Both the position numbers and the translations under genes were made by a program. The notes below the pieces were generated by a model, which saw only the letters and a program-made list of their open reading frames with translations, did no database searches and was not told the origin of the DNA. From assembly GCA_964536965.1 (NCBI GenBank), contig CAZIAL010000012.1, positions 15,148 to 79,147 of the forward strand: a DNA stretch of 64,000 bases. Direction: 5' to 3'. This document shows positions 19,354 to 28,215 of this stretch, piece after piece. The first letter of the stretch is position 1. Each line of letters opens with the position of its first letter. Source of the stretch: JACMQW01 sp964536965. GTDB taxonomy: Bacteria > Bdellovibrionota > UBA1018.

Positions 19354-21780
19354 ATGACTCTCCCGCAGACGATCGCCGAGACGGAGATCCAAGGTCACCC
19401 CGTTCGGGGTCGGCCCGGTGTCTGCCGTCATTGCGGTGACCTGGTCCCGCGGGCGCGTCGCGCACGGGACGGCGCGGAGTTCTGCTGCGAGGGTTGCGCG
19501 GCGGTGTATGCGCTTCTGCGTGAGCTGGATTATGACCAGACCTATTATTCGCTGAGAGGTGGGAAAGTGGGGGGGCGGAAGCCCGCGGATGCTTCGGGGG
19601 AGGATTTCTCTGCGCTCGATGCGCCGCCCTTTCGGACCCTCCCCGGGGCGGCAACCCTTGATTTCTTCCTCGAGGGAATTCACTGCACCGCCTGCGTATG
19701 GATTCTCGAGCGACTGCCCGAAATGAACGGCGGTATTCTCGCCGCCCGGCTCGATGCCGGAAAGTCGTTGCTGCGAGTGACGGTCGCGGCGACGGGGAAA
19801 TTCGAGGACGCGGCCCGGCTTCTCGTTCGGTTAGGTTATCCACCGCATCCGGTGCGGAGTTCGGAGGAAAGCGCCGCACGTCTCGCGGAGGCAGATCGCA
19901 GTACGCTCAAGCGAATGGGCGTGGCGGCCTTCGCGGCGATGAACGTGATGATCTATTCGGTCGCGCTCTACGCGAACGTCGCCGGCGGATATGCTTGGCT
20001 TTTCCGTATTCTTTCGTTGCTGACGGCGCTTCCGGCGCTGACCTATTCCGCATGGCCGTTCTATCAATCCGCGGTCCGCGCGCTTCGGGGGCGTCGCATC
20101 TCGATCGACCTTCCCATCTCCTTGGCCTTCATCGGAGGATTCGCCGAAAGTACGCGTCAGGTCGCTCTCGGCACGAATCTCGTCTATCTCGACTCGATCA
20201 CGAGTCTCGTTTTCCTCATGCTCGGCAGCCGATATGCGCTTTCGCGCCTAGAGCGGGCCGAGCTTTCGAAGTCAGGCATTCTCCAGTCTCTTCTCCCGGC
20301 TCGGGTGAGGCGGAGGGAGGAGACTGGAGAAGTCGTCCTCGTCCGAGCGAGCGCGCTTCGGGCGAACGACCGCATCCTGCTCCACGCGGGCGAGAAGGTC
20401 CCGGCCGATGGAGAAATCGTGGAAGGAGCGGGGGCGGCCGATCTTTCCTTTCTTACGGGCGAATCGAAACCCGTCGCGCTCCATCCGATGGCGCGGCTGT
20501 TCGCGGGGAGTCGAATCATCGCGGGCGATCTCGAAATGCGGGTCGCGGCGACGGGGCGGGACACTTGTCTGGGCGAAATCGAAACGAAGCTGGACTGGAC
20601 TCCGCCGCGCTCGAATCTCCGGACGGTCCGCAGCGATCGCTGGGCGCGCGTATTCCTCGCCAGCGTGCTCGGCCTGGCGATCGTCCTCTTCCTCGCCTTC
20701 GGCCCGGAAAACATCGACGAAGCCGTTCGTCGTTCGCTTTCCCTTCTGATCATCGCCTGTCCGTGTGCGCTGGCGCTCGCGACTCCACTGACGCTCGCGC
20801 GGGCCTTTCGGCTCGCCGCCTCGCATGGAATTCTCGTCCGTGATTTCGACGCCTTCGATCGGATTCTCGAGGCGGACCGAATCGTGATCGATAAGACGGG
20901 AACGCTGACCACGGGACGTCCGCGGGTGTCGGGTTGGCACTGGGATGGGCGCGTGGGCGAGGCGGAGCGAAATCGACTGCTTTCCATCGCGTACTCGCTC
21001 GAGGCTCGCGCTCGCCACCCGTACGGGAAGGCGATCGTAGCGGAGCTTGAAAACCGATCCGGTGTGCGGCATCTGGCCGGACTTTCCGCCTTCGAAGAGG
21101 CCGGACTCGGGACGACCGCTCGTTTCGATGGCCGGGTTTATGGAATCGGACGGCCGCGCGATTTCGCCGATACGGGTGTCGAGTTTCGCCGCGACGGGGA
21201 GCTTCTCGCACGCATCGAATTCGCGGACGAGATTCGTCCGGAGTCGGCGGTAGTCGTCGCGGAACTTCGAAAACGCGGGCTGCCGCTCGAGATTTTTTCG
21301 GGCGACGCGGAAACCATCGTGGGCGAAGTCGCCCGGAGCGTCGGAATCGCGGAGTGGCGCGCGCGGGTCACTCCCGAGGGAAAGGCGCTCATCGTCGAGG
21401 AGCCCCGCTGTGCGAGAGCGATCGCGATCGGGGATGGCGTGAACGACGCCCTGGCGCTGCGACGGGCATTCGTCGGCATTGCGTTTAACCGCGGAGGGGG
21501 GGAGTCGCTCGAGTCGTCCCTTTCGGCGAACGACGTGGTGATCCTGCGGCCGGATCTCGGTGCGCTGGTCGATCTCCTCGAGGTTTCACGAAAATATCGA
21601 CGTACTCTGCGCAGAAACGCCGCTTTTTCCATTTTCTACAACCTCGTCGGCGCCTCCTTCGCGGCGATGGGTCACATCCACCCCCTCGTCGCGGCGATCG
21701 CCATGCCGGTCAGTGCCCTGACGGTTTTCCTGTCGACCGCGGCCGGACTGAGGGAGTCGAGTCAGGAAGGCGGCCGATGA
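19354..21780 (+). CDS. ccoI: Copper-transporting P1B-type ATPase for cbb3 oxidase assembly
   Basis: 808 residues. The N-terminal cysteine-rich module (CRHCGDLVPRAR...FCCEGCAAVYALL, residues 21-55) and heavy-metal-binding GIHCTACVWI (about 108-117) are typical of FixI/CcoI. The transmembrane CPC motif is in IIACPCALALATPL, the phosphorylation site in DKTGTLTTGRP, and the hinge in GDGVNDALAL. CcoI supplies copper for the CuB centre of cbb3 oxidase. It is the first gene of the cco operon, and its stop overlaps the ccoS start (ATGA). Confidence 0.93.
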   Translation: MTLPQTIAETEIQGHPVRGRPGVCRHCGDLVPRARRARDGAEFCCEGCAAVYALLRELDYDQTYYSLRGGKVGGRKPADASGEDFSALDAPPFRTLPGAATLDFFLEGIHCTACVWILERLPEMNGGILAARLDAGKSLLRVTVAATGKFEDAARLLVRLGYPPHPVRSSEESAARLAEADRSTLKRMGVAAFAAMNVMIYSVALYANVAGGYAWLFRILSLLTALPALTYSAWPFYQSAVRALRGRRISIDLPISLAFIGGFAESTRQVALGTNLVYLDSITSLVFLMLGSRYALSRLERAELSKSGILQSLLPARVRRREETGEVVLVRASALRANDRILLHAGEKVPADGEIVEGAGAADLSFLTGESKPVALHPMARLFAGSRIIAGDLEMRVAATGRDTCLGEIETKLDWTPPRSNLRTVRSDRWARVFLASVLGLAIVLFLAFGPENIDEAVRRSLSLLIIACPCALALATPLTLARAFRLAASHGILVRDFDAFDRILEADRIVIDKTGTLTTGRPRVSGWHWDGRVGEAERNRLLSIAYSLEARARHPYGKAIVAELENRSGVRHLAGLSAFEEAGLGTTARFDGRVYGIGRPRDFADTGVEFRRDGELLARIEFADEIRPESAVVVAELRKRGLPLEIFSGDAETIVGEVARSVGIAEWRARVTPEGKALIVEEPRCARAIAIGDGVNDALALRRAFVGIAFNRGGGESLESSLSANDVVILRPDLGALVDLLEVSRKYRRTLRRNAAFSIFYNLVGASFAAMGHIHPLVAAIAMPVSALTVFLSTAAGLRESSQEGGR

Positions 21781-21956
21781 CGATCATTTATGTGCTCGCG
21801 CCTCTCTCTTTGGGTCTCGCGGGTCTCTTTGTTTATGTTTTTTTCCGCGCAGTCGATGGCGGGCAGTTCCAGGACCTGGATACGCCCGCTCACCGCGCCC
21901 TCTACGATTCACCCCCTATCGATTCCGAGAAAGGAAATCCCCATGTCCCTCGCTGA
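21777..21956 (+). CDS. ccoS: cbb3 oxidase maturation protein CcoS
   Basis: 59 residues. The ATG overlaps the ccoI stop. The N-terminal half is one membrane helix (IYVLAPLSLGLAGLFVYVFF), followed by the family motif VDGGQFQDLDTPAHRALYD, which matches the usual (R)-GQFdDLe-pa-riLfdd tail. CcoS is needed for cofactor insertion in the oxidase. The 3' end overlaps the start of ccoNO by 14 nt, which shows tight translational coupling. Confidence 0.9.
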   Translation: MTIIYVLAPLSLGLAGLFVYVFFRAVDGGQFQDLDTPAHRALYDSPPIDSEKGNPHVPR

Positions 21957-24156
21957 GCTGACTGCCGATCCCCATTCCGAGCCGAACCCGGATCTCGTCC
22001 GATATGACGACCAGATCACTCGCTTTTTTACCGTCGCCACGCTGGTCTGGGCAGGGGTGGGTTTTCTCGTCGGGCTCCTGATCGCGCTCCAGCTGGCGAT
22101 GCCGGGGCTGAATTTCGGCCTGCAGTGGCTCACTTACGGGCGCCTTCGCCCCCTGCATACGAACGCCGTGATTTTCGCGTTCGCCGGGAACGCGATCTTC
22201 GCGGGCGTGTACTACTCGATGCAGCGTCTGCTGAAAACCCGTTCGATCGATCTCCTTTCGAAAATCCATTTCTGGGGTTGGCAGGCGATCATCGTCGCGG
22301 CTGCGGTCACGCTCCCGTTCGGGATTACGACGGGGAAAGAATACGCCGAGCTTGAATGGCCGATCGATATCGCGATTACCGTGATCTGGGTGGCCTTCGG
22401 CGCGAATATGATCGCGATGGTCCGTCGGCGCCGGGAGCCCCATCTTTACGTCGCCATCTGGTTTTACCTCGCGACGTTCGTGACGATCGCGCTCTTGCAT
22501 GTCGTGAATTCGCTGGCGGTACCCGCTTCGTTTCTGAAGAGTTATCCGATCTACGCGGGTGTTCAGGATGCGCTCGTCCAATGGTGGTACGGACATAATG
22601 CGGTCGCCTTTTTTCTCACGACCCCGTTCCTGGGGCTGATGTATTACTTCGTGCCGAAGGTCGCGCGCGAGCCGATTTACTCCTACCGGCTTTCCATCAT
22701 CCATTTCTGGTCGCTGATTCTGATCTATATCTGGGCCGGGCCGCACCATCTTCTGAATACGGCGCTACCCGAATGGGCGCAGACGGTAGGCATGGTTTTT
22801 TCGATCACGCTCTGGATCCCGAGCTGGGGCGGGATGATCAACGGCCTCTTCACGGTGCGCCAAGCCTGGCACCGCGTGCGCGAAGAGCCGATTCTGCGCT
22901 TTTTCGCCGCCGCGCTGATCGCCTACGGGATGGCGACTTTCGAAGGGCCGCTACTCTCGATTAAGAGCGTGAGCGGGCTTGCGCACTATACCGACTGGAT
23001 CGTCGCCCACGTCCACGCGGGCGCTCTCGGATGGAACGGTTTCCTCGCTTTCGGGATGATCTATTTCCTCGTCCCGAAACTCTGGGGGACGGAGATGTAC
23101 CGAAAAAGCTGGATCAACGCGCACTTCTGGCTCGCGACGAGCGGGATCGTTCTCTATGTCGTCGCCATGTGGATGGCCGGAATCACACAGGGAATGATGT
23201 GGATGGCGATCGACCGGGCTTCGGCGAAACTCGTCTATCCGGATTTCGTGGAAACCGTGCTTCGGATCGTGCCCCTCTATTATGTGCGAGCCATTGGCGG
23301 CACGCTCTATATCGCGGGCTTCGCGGTGATGGCGGTGAACGTCTGGAAGACGATTTCGATGGTCAAGGTCACGCCGGCGGACGAAACGGTGCGGGCGCCC
23401 GCGATCTTCCGCCCGTCGCGTGGATGGCTGCTCGGACAGCGTCCGCACCGAGCCCTCGAGGGGATGCCGATCGCGCTCATGACCCTCGCGTTTTTCGGGG
23501 TGCTCGCGGGTTCGCTTCTCGAGATCGTCCCGATTCTGACGGGGGCGGCTTATCAGGACGATGTCGCGTGGAACGAGCCGGCGCAGCCGCGCCCGCGGAT
23601 CTATCGCCCCCTCGAGGTCGCGGGACGCGACATCTATGTCCGGGAAGGATGTTACACCTGCCACTCCCAGATGATCCGGCAGCTCCCGTTCGACGTGCTT
23701 CGCTATGGAGAAGCGTCGAAGGGCGAGGAGTCGATGTGGGATCATCCGTTCCAGTGGGGATCGAAACGGACCGGACCGGATCTCGCGCGAGTCGGCGGCA
23801 AGTATCCGGACTACTGGCACTACCGCCATATGTTCGAACCCCGCGATGTCGTATCCCAGTCGATCATGCCGCCTTATCCGTGGCTGTTTCGTCAGAAGAT
23901 CGATTTCGACGAGCTCGCGACGAAGCTCCGCGCGCTCCGGCGGGTCGGTGTTCCGTATACCGATCTGGAAATCGAGGGAGCGGCGGCGGATGCCCGGGAG
24001 CAGGCGGCGCAGATCGCGCGCGGTTTGGTCGAGCAGGGCGCACCGTCGAATGCCGAAGATCGCGAGATCTTGGCCATGATCGCCTATCTCCAGGCGATGG
24101 GGAAGATGATGCCCGCCAAGACCCCGGCCGGTAAGCCACTCACGGGAGGACTCTAA
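21943..24156 (+). CDS. ccoNO: cbb3-type cytochrome c oxidase, fused subunits I and II (CcoNO)
   Basis: 737 residues from ATG 21943. Residues about 25-500 are the haem-copper oxidase subunit CcoN, with twelve or more helices and ligand histidines in LRPLHTNAVIFAF, QWWYGHNAVAF, GPHHLLNTALPEW and DWIVAHVHAGALGWNG. After a linker, about residues 515-700 are CcoO: one membrane helix, then the haem c site REGCYTCHSQMI and RTGPDLARVGGKY...MPPYPWL. Together they form the catalytic core that reduces oxygen at the inner membrane with high affinity. Fusion of N and O is known in Bdellovibrio and some other groups. No frameshift or stop separates the two parts. Confidence 0.95.
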   Translation: MSLAELTADPHSEPNPDLVRYDDQITRFFTVATLVWAGVGFLVGLLIALQLAMPGLNFGLQWLTYGRLRPLHTNAVIFAFAGNAIFAGVYYSMQRLLKTRSIDLLSKIHFWGWQAIIVAAAVTLPFGITTGKEYAELEWPIDIAITVIWVAFGANMIAMVRRRREPHLYVAIWFYLATFVTIALLHVVNSLAVPASFLKSYPIYAGVQDALVQWWYGHNAVAFFLTTPFLGLMYYFVPKVAREPIYSYRLSIIHFWSLILIYIWAGPHHLLNTALPEWAQTVGMVFSITLWIPSWGGMINGLFTVRQAWHRVREEPILRFFAAALIAYGMATFEGPLLSIKSVSGLAHYTDWIVAHVHAGALGWNGFLAFGMIYFLVPKLWGTEMYRKSWINAHFWLATSGIVLYVVAMWMAGITQGMMWMAIDRASAKLVYPDFVETVLRIVPLYYVRAIGGTLYIAGFAVMAVNVWKTISMVKVTPADETVRAPAIFRPSRGWLLGQRPHRALEGMPIALMTLAFFGVLAGSLLEIVPILTGAAYQDDVAWNEPAQPRPRIYRPLEVAGRDIYVREGCYTCHSQMIRQLPFDVLRYGEASKGEESMWDHPFQWGSKRTGPDLARVGGKYPDYWHYRHMFEPRDVVSQSIMPPYPWLFRQKIDFDELATKLRALRRVGVPYTDLEIEGAAADAREQAAQIARGLVEQGAPSNAEDREILAMIAYLQAMGKMMPAKTPAGKPLTGGL

Positions 24157-24157
24157 G

Positions 24158-24352
24158 ATGTCGGCCATGCTGAGAGATGCCGTCCAGCGGGCGGAGGTCG
24201 GCGGGCTGGCGAGCATCGTACTCGTTGTCGTCGCCGCGCTTTTTCTGGCGATCGCCGTGTGGGCCGTTCGGGCAGACTCGGCGCGCGTCTTCGAGAGGGC
24301 GAGCCGCATGCCGTTCGCCGATGATGAAAATGGAAAGGACGATAGCAAATGA
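24158..24352 (+). CDS. ccoQ: CcoQ-like small membrane subunit
   Basis: 64 residues with one membrane helix (about residues 17-38, SIVLVVVAALFLAIAVWAV) followed by a short charged tail ending in ARVFERASRMPFADDENGK. The tail pattern (a-rlPfdDd) and position between ccoNO and ccoP identify it as CcoQ/FixQ, which stabilises the oxidase. It starts 1 nt after the ccoNO stop and overlaps ccoP by 4 nt. Confidence 0.85.
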   Translation: MSAMLRDAVQRAEVGGLASIVLVVVAALFLAIAVWAVRADSARVFERASRMPFADDENGKDDSK

Positions 24353-24945
24353 GTGAAAGTAATGCGCAGGGAAGGAAACCGAGTCCCGACGAACCTGTCC
24401 ACGAGATCGATGGGATCATCGAGCTCAACCATCCGGCTCCGATGTGGTGGCAGTCGATCTTTTACGCATCGATCATTTGGGCGATCGGTTACGCGGCCTT
24501 CTATCTCTCGGGAACGGGAACTTCGATTCGCGAGAACCTGGCGCTGGATCTGGCACGGCTCGAGAGCGGAAAAGTCGTGCCGGTGATCTCCGCCGAGCAG
24601 GAGCGGGAGGAACTTCGGAAACTGCTCGGCGATCCGGCGGGGCTTCTGCAGGCACGCGCGGTTTTCACGAAAAACTGCGCTTCCTGCCATGCCGAGGACG
24701 GCGGAGGAGGAATCGGGCCGAACCTGACGGATACGAGTTGGATCCATGGGGATGGCTCGGTCGATGGCATCCTGAAGGTCGTCCGTGAAGGGGTGTCGGA
24801 AAAAGGGATGCCTCCCTGGGGTCCGATCCTGAAGCGAGAAGAGACGTTGGCGGTCTCGGCCTTTGTCCGGTCGCTCCGCGCGAAAGCCGTGGCGAAGGCG
24901 AAGGCGCCCGAAGGTAAACCCGTGACCTATACCGAGGAGAAATAG
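24349..24945 (+). CDS. ccoP: cbb3 oxidase subunit III (CcoP), single-haem form
   Basis: 198 residues. Near the N-terminus is the CcoP hallmark DGIIELNHPAPMWWQSIFYASIIWAIGYAAF, with the membrane helix inside. The periplasmic part has only one haem c motif (CASCHAEDGGGGIGPNL) and a distal Met in KGMPPWGPI. Canonical CcoP has two haem c domains and about 290-310 residues, so one domain is missing. It passes electrons from soluble cytochrome c to CcoO. Followed after 2 nt by ccoG. Confidence 0.9.
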   Translation: MSESNAQGRKPSPDEPVHEIDGIIELNHPAPMWWQSIFYASIIWAIGYAAFYLSGTGTSIRENLALDLARLESGKVVPVISAEQEREELRKLLGDPAGLLQARAVFTKNCASCHAEDGGGGIGPNLTDTSWIHGDGSVDGILKVVREGVSEKGMPPWGPILKREETLAVSAFVRSLRAKAVAKAKAPEGKPVTYTEEK

Positions 24946-24947
24946 CC

Positions 24948-26426
24948 ATGGCGCTCGACCACCGTACCCGGTCCCTCGACGACGAAGGACGCCGAAAAGC
25001 GATCCATCCCGTCGAAGTTCGGGGAAAGTGGCAGACGCGCCGAAAGCGACTCCAGTTCGGGCTGATCTTCTTCTTTCTTGCGCTCCCGTGGATGACGATC
25101 GGTGGGCGACCGCTGCTTCGGCTGAATATTTTCGAGCGGAAGTTCTCGATATTCGGCGTGCTCTTCCAGTCCCATGACGTCCCGCTTTTCTTCCTGCTCG
25201 TGATCGGTTTCGTCCTCGCGTTCGGGCTCGCGACCGCGCTCTTCGGTCGAGTCTGGTGCGGATGGGCTTGTCCGCAAACCGTGTTCATCGAGGCGGTCTT
25301 TCGCCGGATCGAGACCTGGATCGAGGGGAGCGCGTTCGAGCGAAAGAAAAATGCGTCGCTCCCGTTCTCCGAGCGCTTGCCGCGCACCCTGCTGAAATGG
25401 GTGGCCTATACGGCCGTTAGCCTTGTGATCACGCATTCATTTCTCGCGCTCTTCGTCGGTCCGGACGCCCTGGGGAAGATGATCCTCGCGGGACCTTCCG
25501 AGTCCCCGCAGGCTTTCGTCTTCATTCTGATCTCGAGCGCCGTGATTCTTTTCGACTTCGGATGGTTCCGCGAACAGTTCTGCATCGTGATGTGTCCTTA
25601 CGGTCGGATTCAGTCGGTTTTCCAGGATACGAAGACATTGACGGTAGCCTACGATGCGCGGCGTGGAGAGCCGCGAGCCGCGATTCGTAAGCATAACCAG
25701 AGCAAAGTGCGCGGCGACTGCGTCGATTGCATGCGATGCGTGCAGGTTTGTCCGACGGGGATCGATATCCGGGAAGGTTCGGCGCAACTCGAGTGTATCG
25801 CCTGTACGGCGTGCATCGACGCATGCGACGACGTGATGAAGCGCATCGGGAAACCGACGGGGCTGATCCGTTATGCGTCGCTTGAGCAACTCGAATCTTC
25901 CCCGGCGGCATCCGGGGCGCTTCGCGCGGAGAACGCGCCTCGAAACAGGAGCCGAATCAGTGGCCGAATCAGTGGCCGAATCAGTGGCCGAAGTTATGCC
26001 TATGCGGGCGCCCTGCTGGCCGTATTGCTCGCTGTCGTAGCGATCAGCGAAAAGCGGGGTCTCGCGATGGTCGAGGTGTTTAAAGCGCGTGGCGAACCCT
26101 ACTCCGTCTCCCACGAAGATGCAGGGAAGGTGTATGGAAACGTCTTTATCGCCGAGATCGCGGGCCAGCGTGAGGGCGAGCTGAGCGCGACGTTCTCCCT
26201 GGTGGGAGAGGTGGGCGACGAACTGGTGATGCCGAATAATCCGATCGCCGCGACGGAGGGGAAAGTTCTTCGGCAACCTTTTACCGTGCGGTTCGCCGCG
26301 GGAACTTTGCGCGACGGTCGCCGCGAAGTCTTACTTCGCATATCCATTCGCGCCGGCGATCGGGGACTGGGAAATCCGAGCCGCGAGGTGCAGGAAAAAA
26401 GGTTGGTGCTGATTGGACCCCTCTAA
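24948..26426 (+). CDS. ccoG: cbb3 oxidase accessory protein CcoG (polyferredoxin)
   Basis: 492 residues with about five membrane helices. It has the CcoG/FixG motifs: GRVWCGWACPQTVF, CIVMCPYGRIQSVF, and two 4Fe-4S ligand sets (CVDCMRCVQVCPTGIDI and CIACTACIDACDDVMK). The C-terminal 130 residues are a periplasmic Ig-like FixG domain. In Rhodobacter CcoG reduces copper(II) for CuB assembly. Between the second cluster and the last helix there are three copies of a 4-residue unit (RISG) encoded by a perfect 12-bp tandem repeat. The end overlaps the next gene by 14 nt. Confidence 0.93.
   Translation: MALDHRTRSLDDEGRRKAIHPVEVRGKWQTRRKRLQFGLIFFFLALPWMTIGGRPLLRLNIFERKFSIFGVLFQSHDVPLFFLLVIGFVLAFGLATALFGRVWCGWACPQTVFIEAVFRRIETWIEGSAFERKKNASLPFSERLPRTLLKWVAYTAVSLVITHSFLALFVGPDALGKMILAGPSESPQAFVFILISSAVILFDFGWFREQFCIVMCPYGRIQSVFQDTKTLTVAYDARRGEPRAAIRKHNQSKVRGDCVDCMRCVQVCPTGIDIREGSAQLECIACTACIDACDDVMKRIGKPTGLIRYASLEQLESSPAASGALRAENAPRNRSRISGRISGRISGRSYAYAGALLAVLLAVVAISEKRGLAMVEVFKARGEPYSVSHEDAGKVYGNVFIAEIAGQREGELSATFSLVGEVGDELVMPNNPIAATEGKVLRQPFTVRFAAGTLRDGRREVLLRISIRAGDRGLGNPSREVQEKRLVLIGPL
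25951..25986 (+). repeat. Three perfect 12-bp tandem repeats inside ccoG
   Basis: GCCGAATCAGTG occurs three times in a row (25951-25986), followed by a partial copy (GCCGAA). It codes for repeated RISG in the linker before the last membrane helix of CcoG. Because the unit is a multiple of 3, copy-number change would keep the frame. Confidence 0.95.
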
Positions 26427-27126
26427 GATCGCCCTGCTGGGCGGAGCACTCGGGGTCGCGCTTCTGGGCAGTGGTCACTGCTTCGGAATGTGCGGGGGAA
26501 TCGCGGCCATGGTCGGCGTACGTCGCTCGCCGGCCTACCATCTGGCGCGGGGGGCGGGGTATGCGCTCGTCGGGGCGACCGCCGGGGCGAGTGGACAGGG
26601 ACTCTTTCGCATCTTCACGGACCACCCCGAGTGGACGTTGTTCGTCGTCCTGGGGTTCATGATCGCGATCGCCCTCCAGTCGGTGCGCATCTGGAACGGA
26701 ACGGCGGACGAGAGTTTCGCGGTGCGAATTCCGCGCGCACTTTGGCGACGGGTCGGACCCGCGTGGCCCGCGCGAGCGGCGCGCAACTGGGGCCCGGCGG
26801 GATATGGGCTGCTGAGTGCATTCGTGCCGTGCGGGTGGTTCGCTTATTTCGGATGGATCGCGGCGTCCACGGGGTCGGCGCCGATGGGCGCGATGGTTTT
26901 TCTCATGCTCTGGCTCGGGAGTGTGCCGGCTCTTCTCGCGGCGGCGGCGTCCTGGAGCGTAGTACGCCAACGATTTCCGGGTGATGTCTTTCGGAAGGCG
27001 TCGGCGGTGGTCCTCCTGGTCGTGAGTCTGGTTTCGCTGGTGCCGAGATTCGGCGCATTCGAACGGAGTCTACGCATGGACGGAACGGCGCCGATCTGTG
27101 GGTTCTTTTCGGCTTCGGCGCGCTAG
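26413..27126 (+). CDS. TauE/SafE-like (UreH_2-type) membrane protein of the cco cluster
   Basis: 237 residues starting at TTG 26413, inside the end of ccoG. The start MDPSKIALLGGALGVALLGSGHCFGMCGGIAAMVG contains the GHC-GMCGG motif of the 'sulfite exporter TauE/SafE-like' UreH_2 family. Members are very often found in cbb3 oxidase clusters and are thought to help with copper or haem. About six hydrophobic segments. No ccoH is present in the operon, and this gene takes its place at the end. It overlaps the convergent DUF72-like gene by 57 nt at the 3' end. Confidence 0.8.
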   Translation: MDPSKIALLGGALGVALLGSGHCFGMCGGIAAMVGVRRSPAYHLARGAGYALVGATAGASGQGLFRIFTDHPEWTLFVVLGFMIAIALQSVRIWNGTADESFAVRIPRALWRRVGPAWPARAARNWGPAGYGLLSAFVPCGWFAYFGWIAASTGSAPMGAMVFLMLWLGSVPALLAAAASWSVVRQRFPGDVFRKASAVVLLVVSLVSLVPRFGAFERSLRMDGTAPICGFFSASAR

Positions 27127-27750
27127 GATCGCGGCGAACTCCGCCGCTTGGGTGAAGCGCTGGGAATGCGCGAAAATGATGCGAGCGGGTCGGTGGCGAA
27201 GGGCTTCGCGTGCTAGCGTCGCGAGCGTCTCGGCGGGATAGAGTCGGATCCATCGCGTGGGATGGTAACCGTGGATTCTCCACTCGGCTTTGCGGCGCTC
27301 CTCGAGAGCGGGATTCCAGACGGGATCGCCTACGAGGTCGAATTCGGCCATGCCATCGCGTAAGTGGCTCGGCGGGAGGTCGATTCGTGGCACGGGCAGA
27401 CCTGCACGCTTGAATTCGTCATGAATTCTCCAGAGCGACTCGCGAAGACACTCCGAGCGAAGCAAAGAGGGCGGCACCCGGACCTGGCTCGCCTCCGCCC
27501 CAAAGAGCGAATAGGTCTCGACCGCGGAACGCGCCCGTTCGCGCCGATCGGTCGAGTCGACGCCGCGTAGGTAGAAGTGACCGAAAGCCAGTGTCAGGCC
27601 CTGGTGTGCGTGGAGACTCTTGCGCAGTCGACGGCGATCCGCGGAGGTGATCCAGTTTGGATCCAGACCGTCGATTTCGAAGGTATCGATCTCCGAGGGA
27701 CGCTCTCCGGGGGGAAAGCCGCGGACACCGATGCGAATCCCTGACGTCAT
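27070..27750 (-). CDS. DUF72-like protein
   Basis: 226 residues. ATG 27750 is favoured because it overlaps the upstream stop as ATGA. It opens with IRIGVRGFPPGERPSEIDTFEID and ends with WRIHGYHPTRWIRLYPAETLATLAREALRHRPARIIFAHSQRFTQAAEFAAIL. This resembles the DUF72 TIM-barrel layout (IRIGtSGW... at the start; RLHGR...Y...EL..La......vyvfFNN....A..NA..L at the end), but it is divergent and shorter than typical members (about 240-280). Function unknown. It follows the DCC-family gene in an operon. Confidence 0.5.
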   Translation of the reverse strand: MTSGIRIGVRGFPPGERPSEIDTFEIDGLDPNWITSADRRRLRKSLHAHQGLTLAFGHFYLRGVDSTDRRERARSAVETYSLFGAEASQVRVPPSLLRSECLRESLWRIHDEFKRAGLPVPRIDLPPSHLRDGMAEFDLVGDPVWNPALEERRKAEWRIHGYHPTRWIRLYPAETLATLAREALRHRPARIIFAHSQRFTQAAEFAAILARRSRKEPTDRRRSVHA

Positions 27751-28151
27751 TTCCGTTCGCAGGTACCGTCGTCGCATACGGGCGCGCCGGACTTACGGGG
27801 AAGGTACGGCCGGACTTCCACGAAGAGGCGATAGCCCAGGCGAAGCGCCGAGTGGATCGGGGCGATTTTCGCCCACCGACTCGCGGCGAGGGAGAGAGGA
27901 GAGCCGAGCGCCTTCCAGATTTCGATGAACGCATCGACTCCGGCGATCACTTTTCCCTCGGGAGTGAGGACATGGAAATACTTTCGGACGCGGGCGGAAT
28001 CGAGATCATAGCTCTCGGCTCGAAAATCGGGAGCGTTGATGTCGATGACCGCGAGTCGGCCCCCGCGGTCGGCCGCCAGATATTTTTCCACCTCCCAGGC
28101 GCAGATGCGACAGCCGCTATCGTAAAAAATCGAGAGTTTCTGGGGTGTCAT
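27747..28151 (-). CDS. DCC-family thiol-disulfide oxidoreductase-like protein (DUF393)
   Basis: 134 residues. The N-terminal LSIFYDSGCRICAWEVEKYLAAD fits the DCC family pattern (vyDG-C-lC-rev), with the paired cysteines as Cys-x-x-Cys in GCRIC. The rest (DINAPDFRAESYDLD...FHVLTPEGKVIAGVDAFIEIWKAL) also fits the family. Predicted thioredoxin-like redox activity in the cytoplasm. A second Cys pair (VCDDGTC) ends the protein. The gene overlaps the DUF72-like gene (ATGA) and is divergent from the photolyase gene. Confidence 0.85.
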   Translation of the reverse strand: MTPQKLSIFYDSGCRICAWEVEKYLAADRGGRLAVIDINAPDFRAESYDLDSARVRKYFHVLTPEGKVIAGVDAFIEIWKALGSPLSLAASRWAKIAPIHSALRLGYRLFVEVRPYLPRKSGAPVCDDGTCERK

Positions 28152-28215
28152 GGGGACCTCTTTCCCTGGAAAGATAGCGTAACTTTCCCAGGGCTGTCTG
28201 CGTAATTAGTAATGA

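Noticed and set aside
22951..24747. 598-codon open frame opposite ccoNO and ccoP
   Set aside because: Antisense shadow of GC-rich codons; arginine/proline-rich with no domain, while the plus strand codes for clear oxidase subunits.
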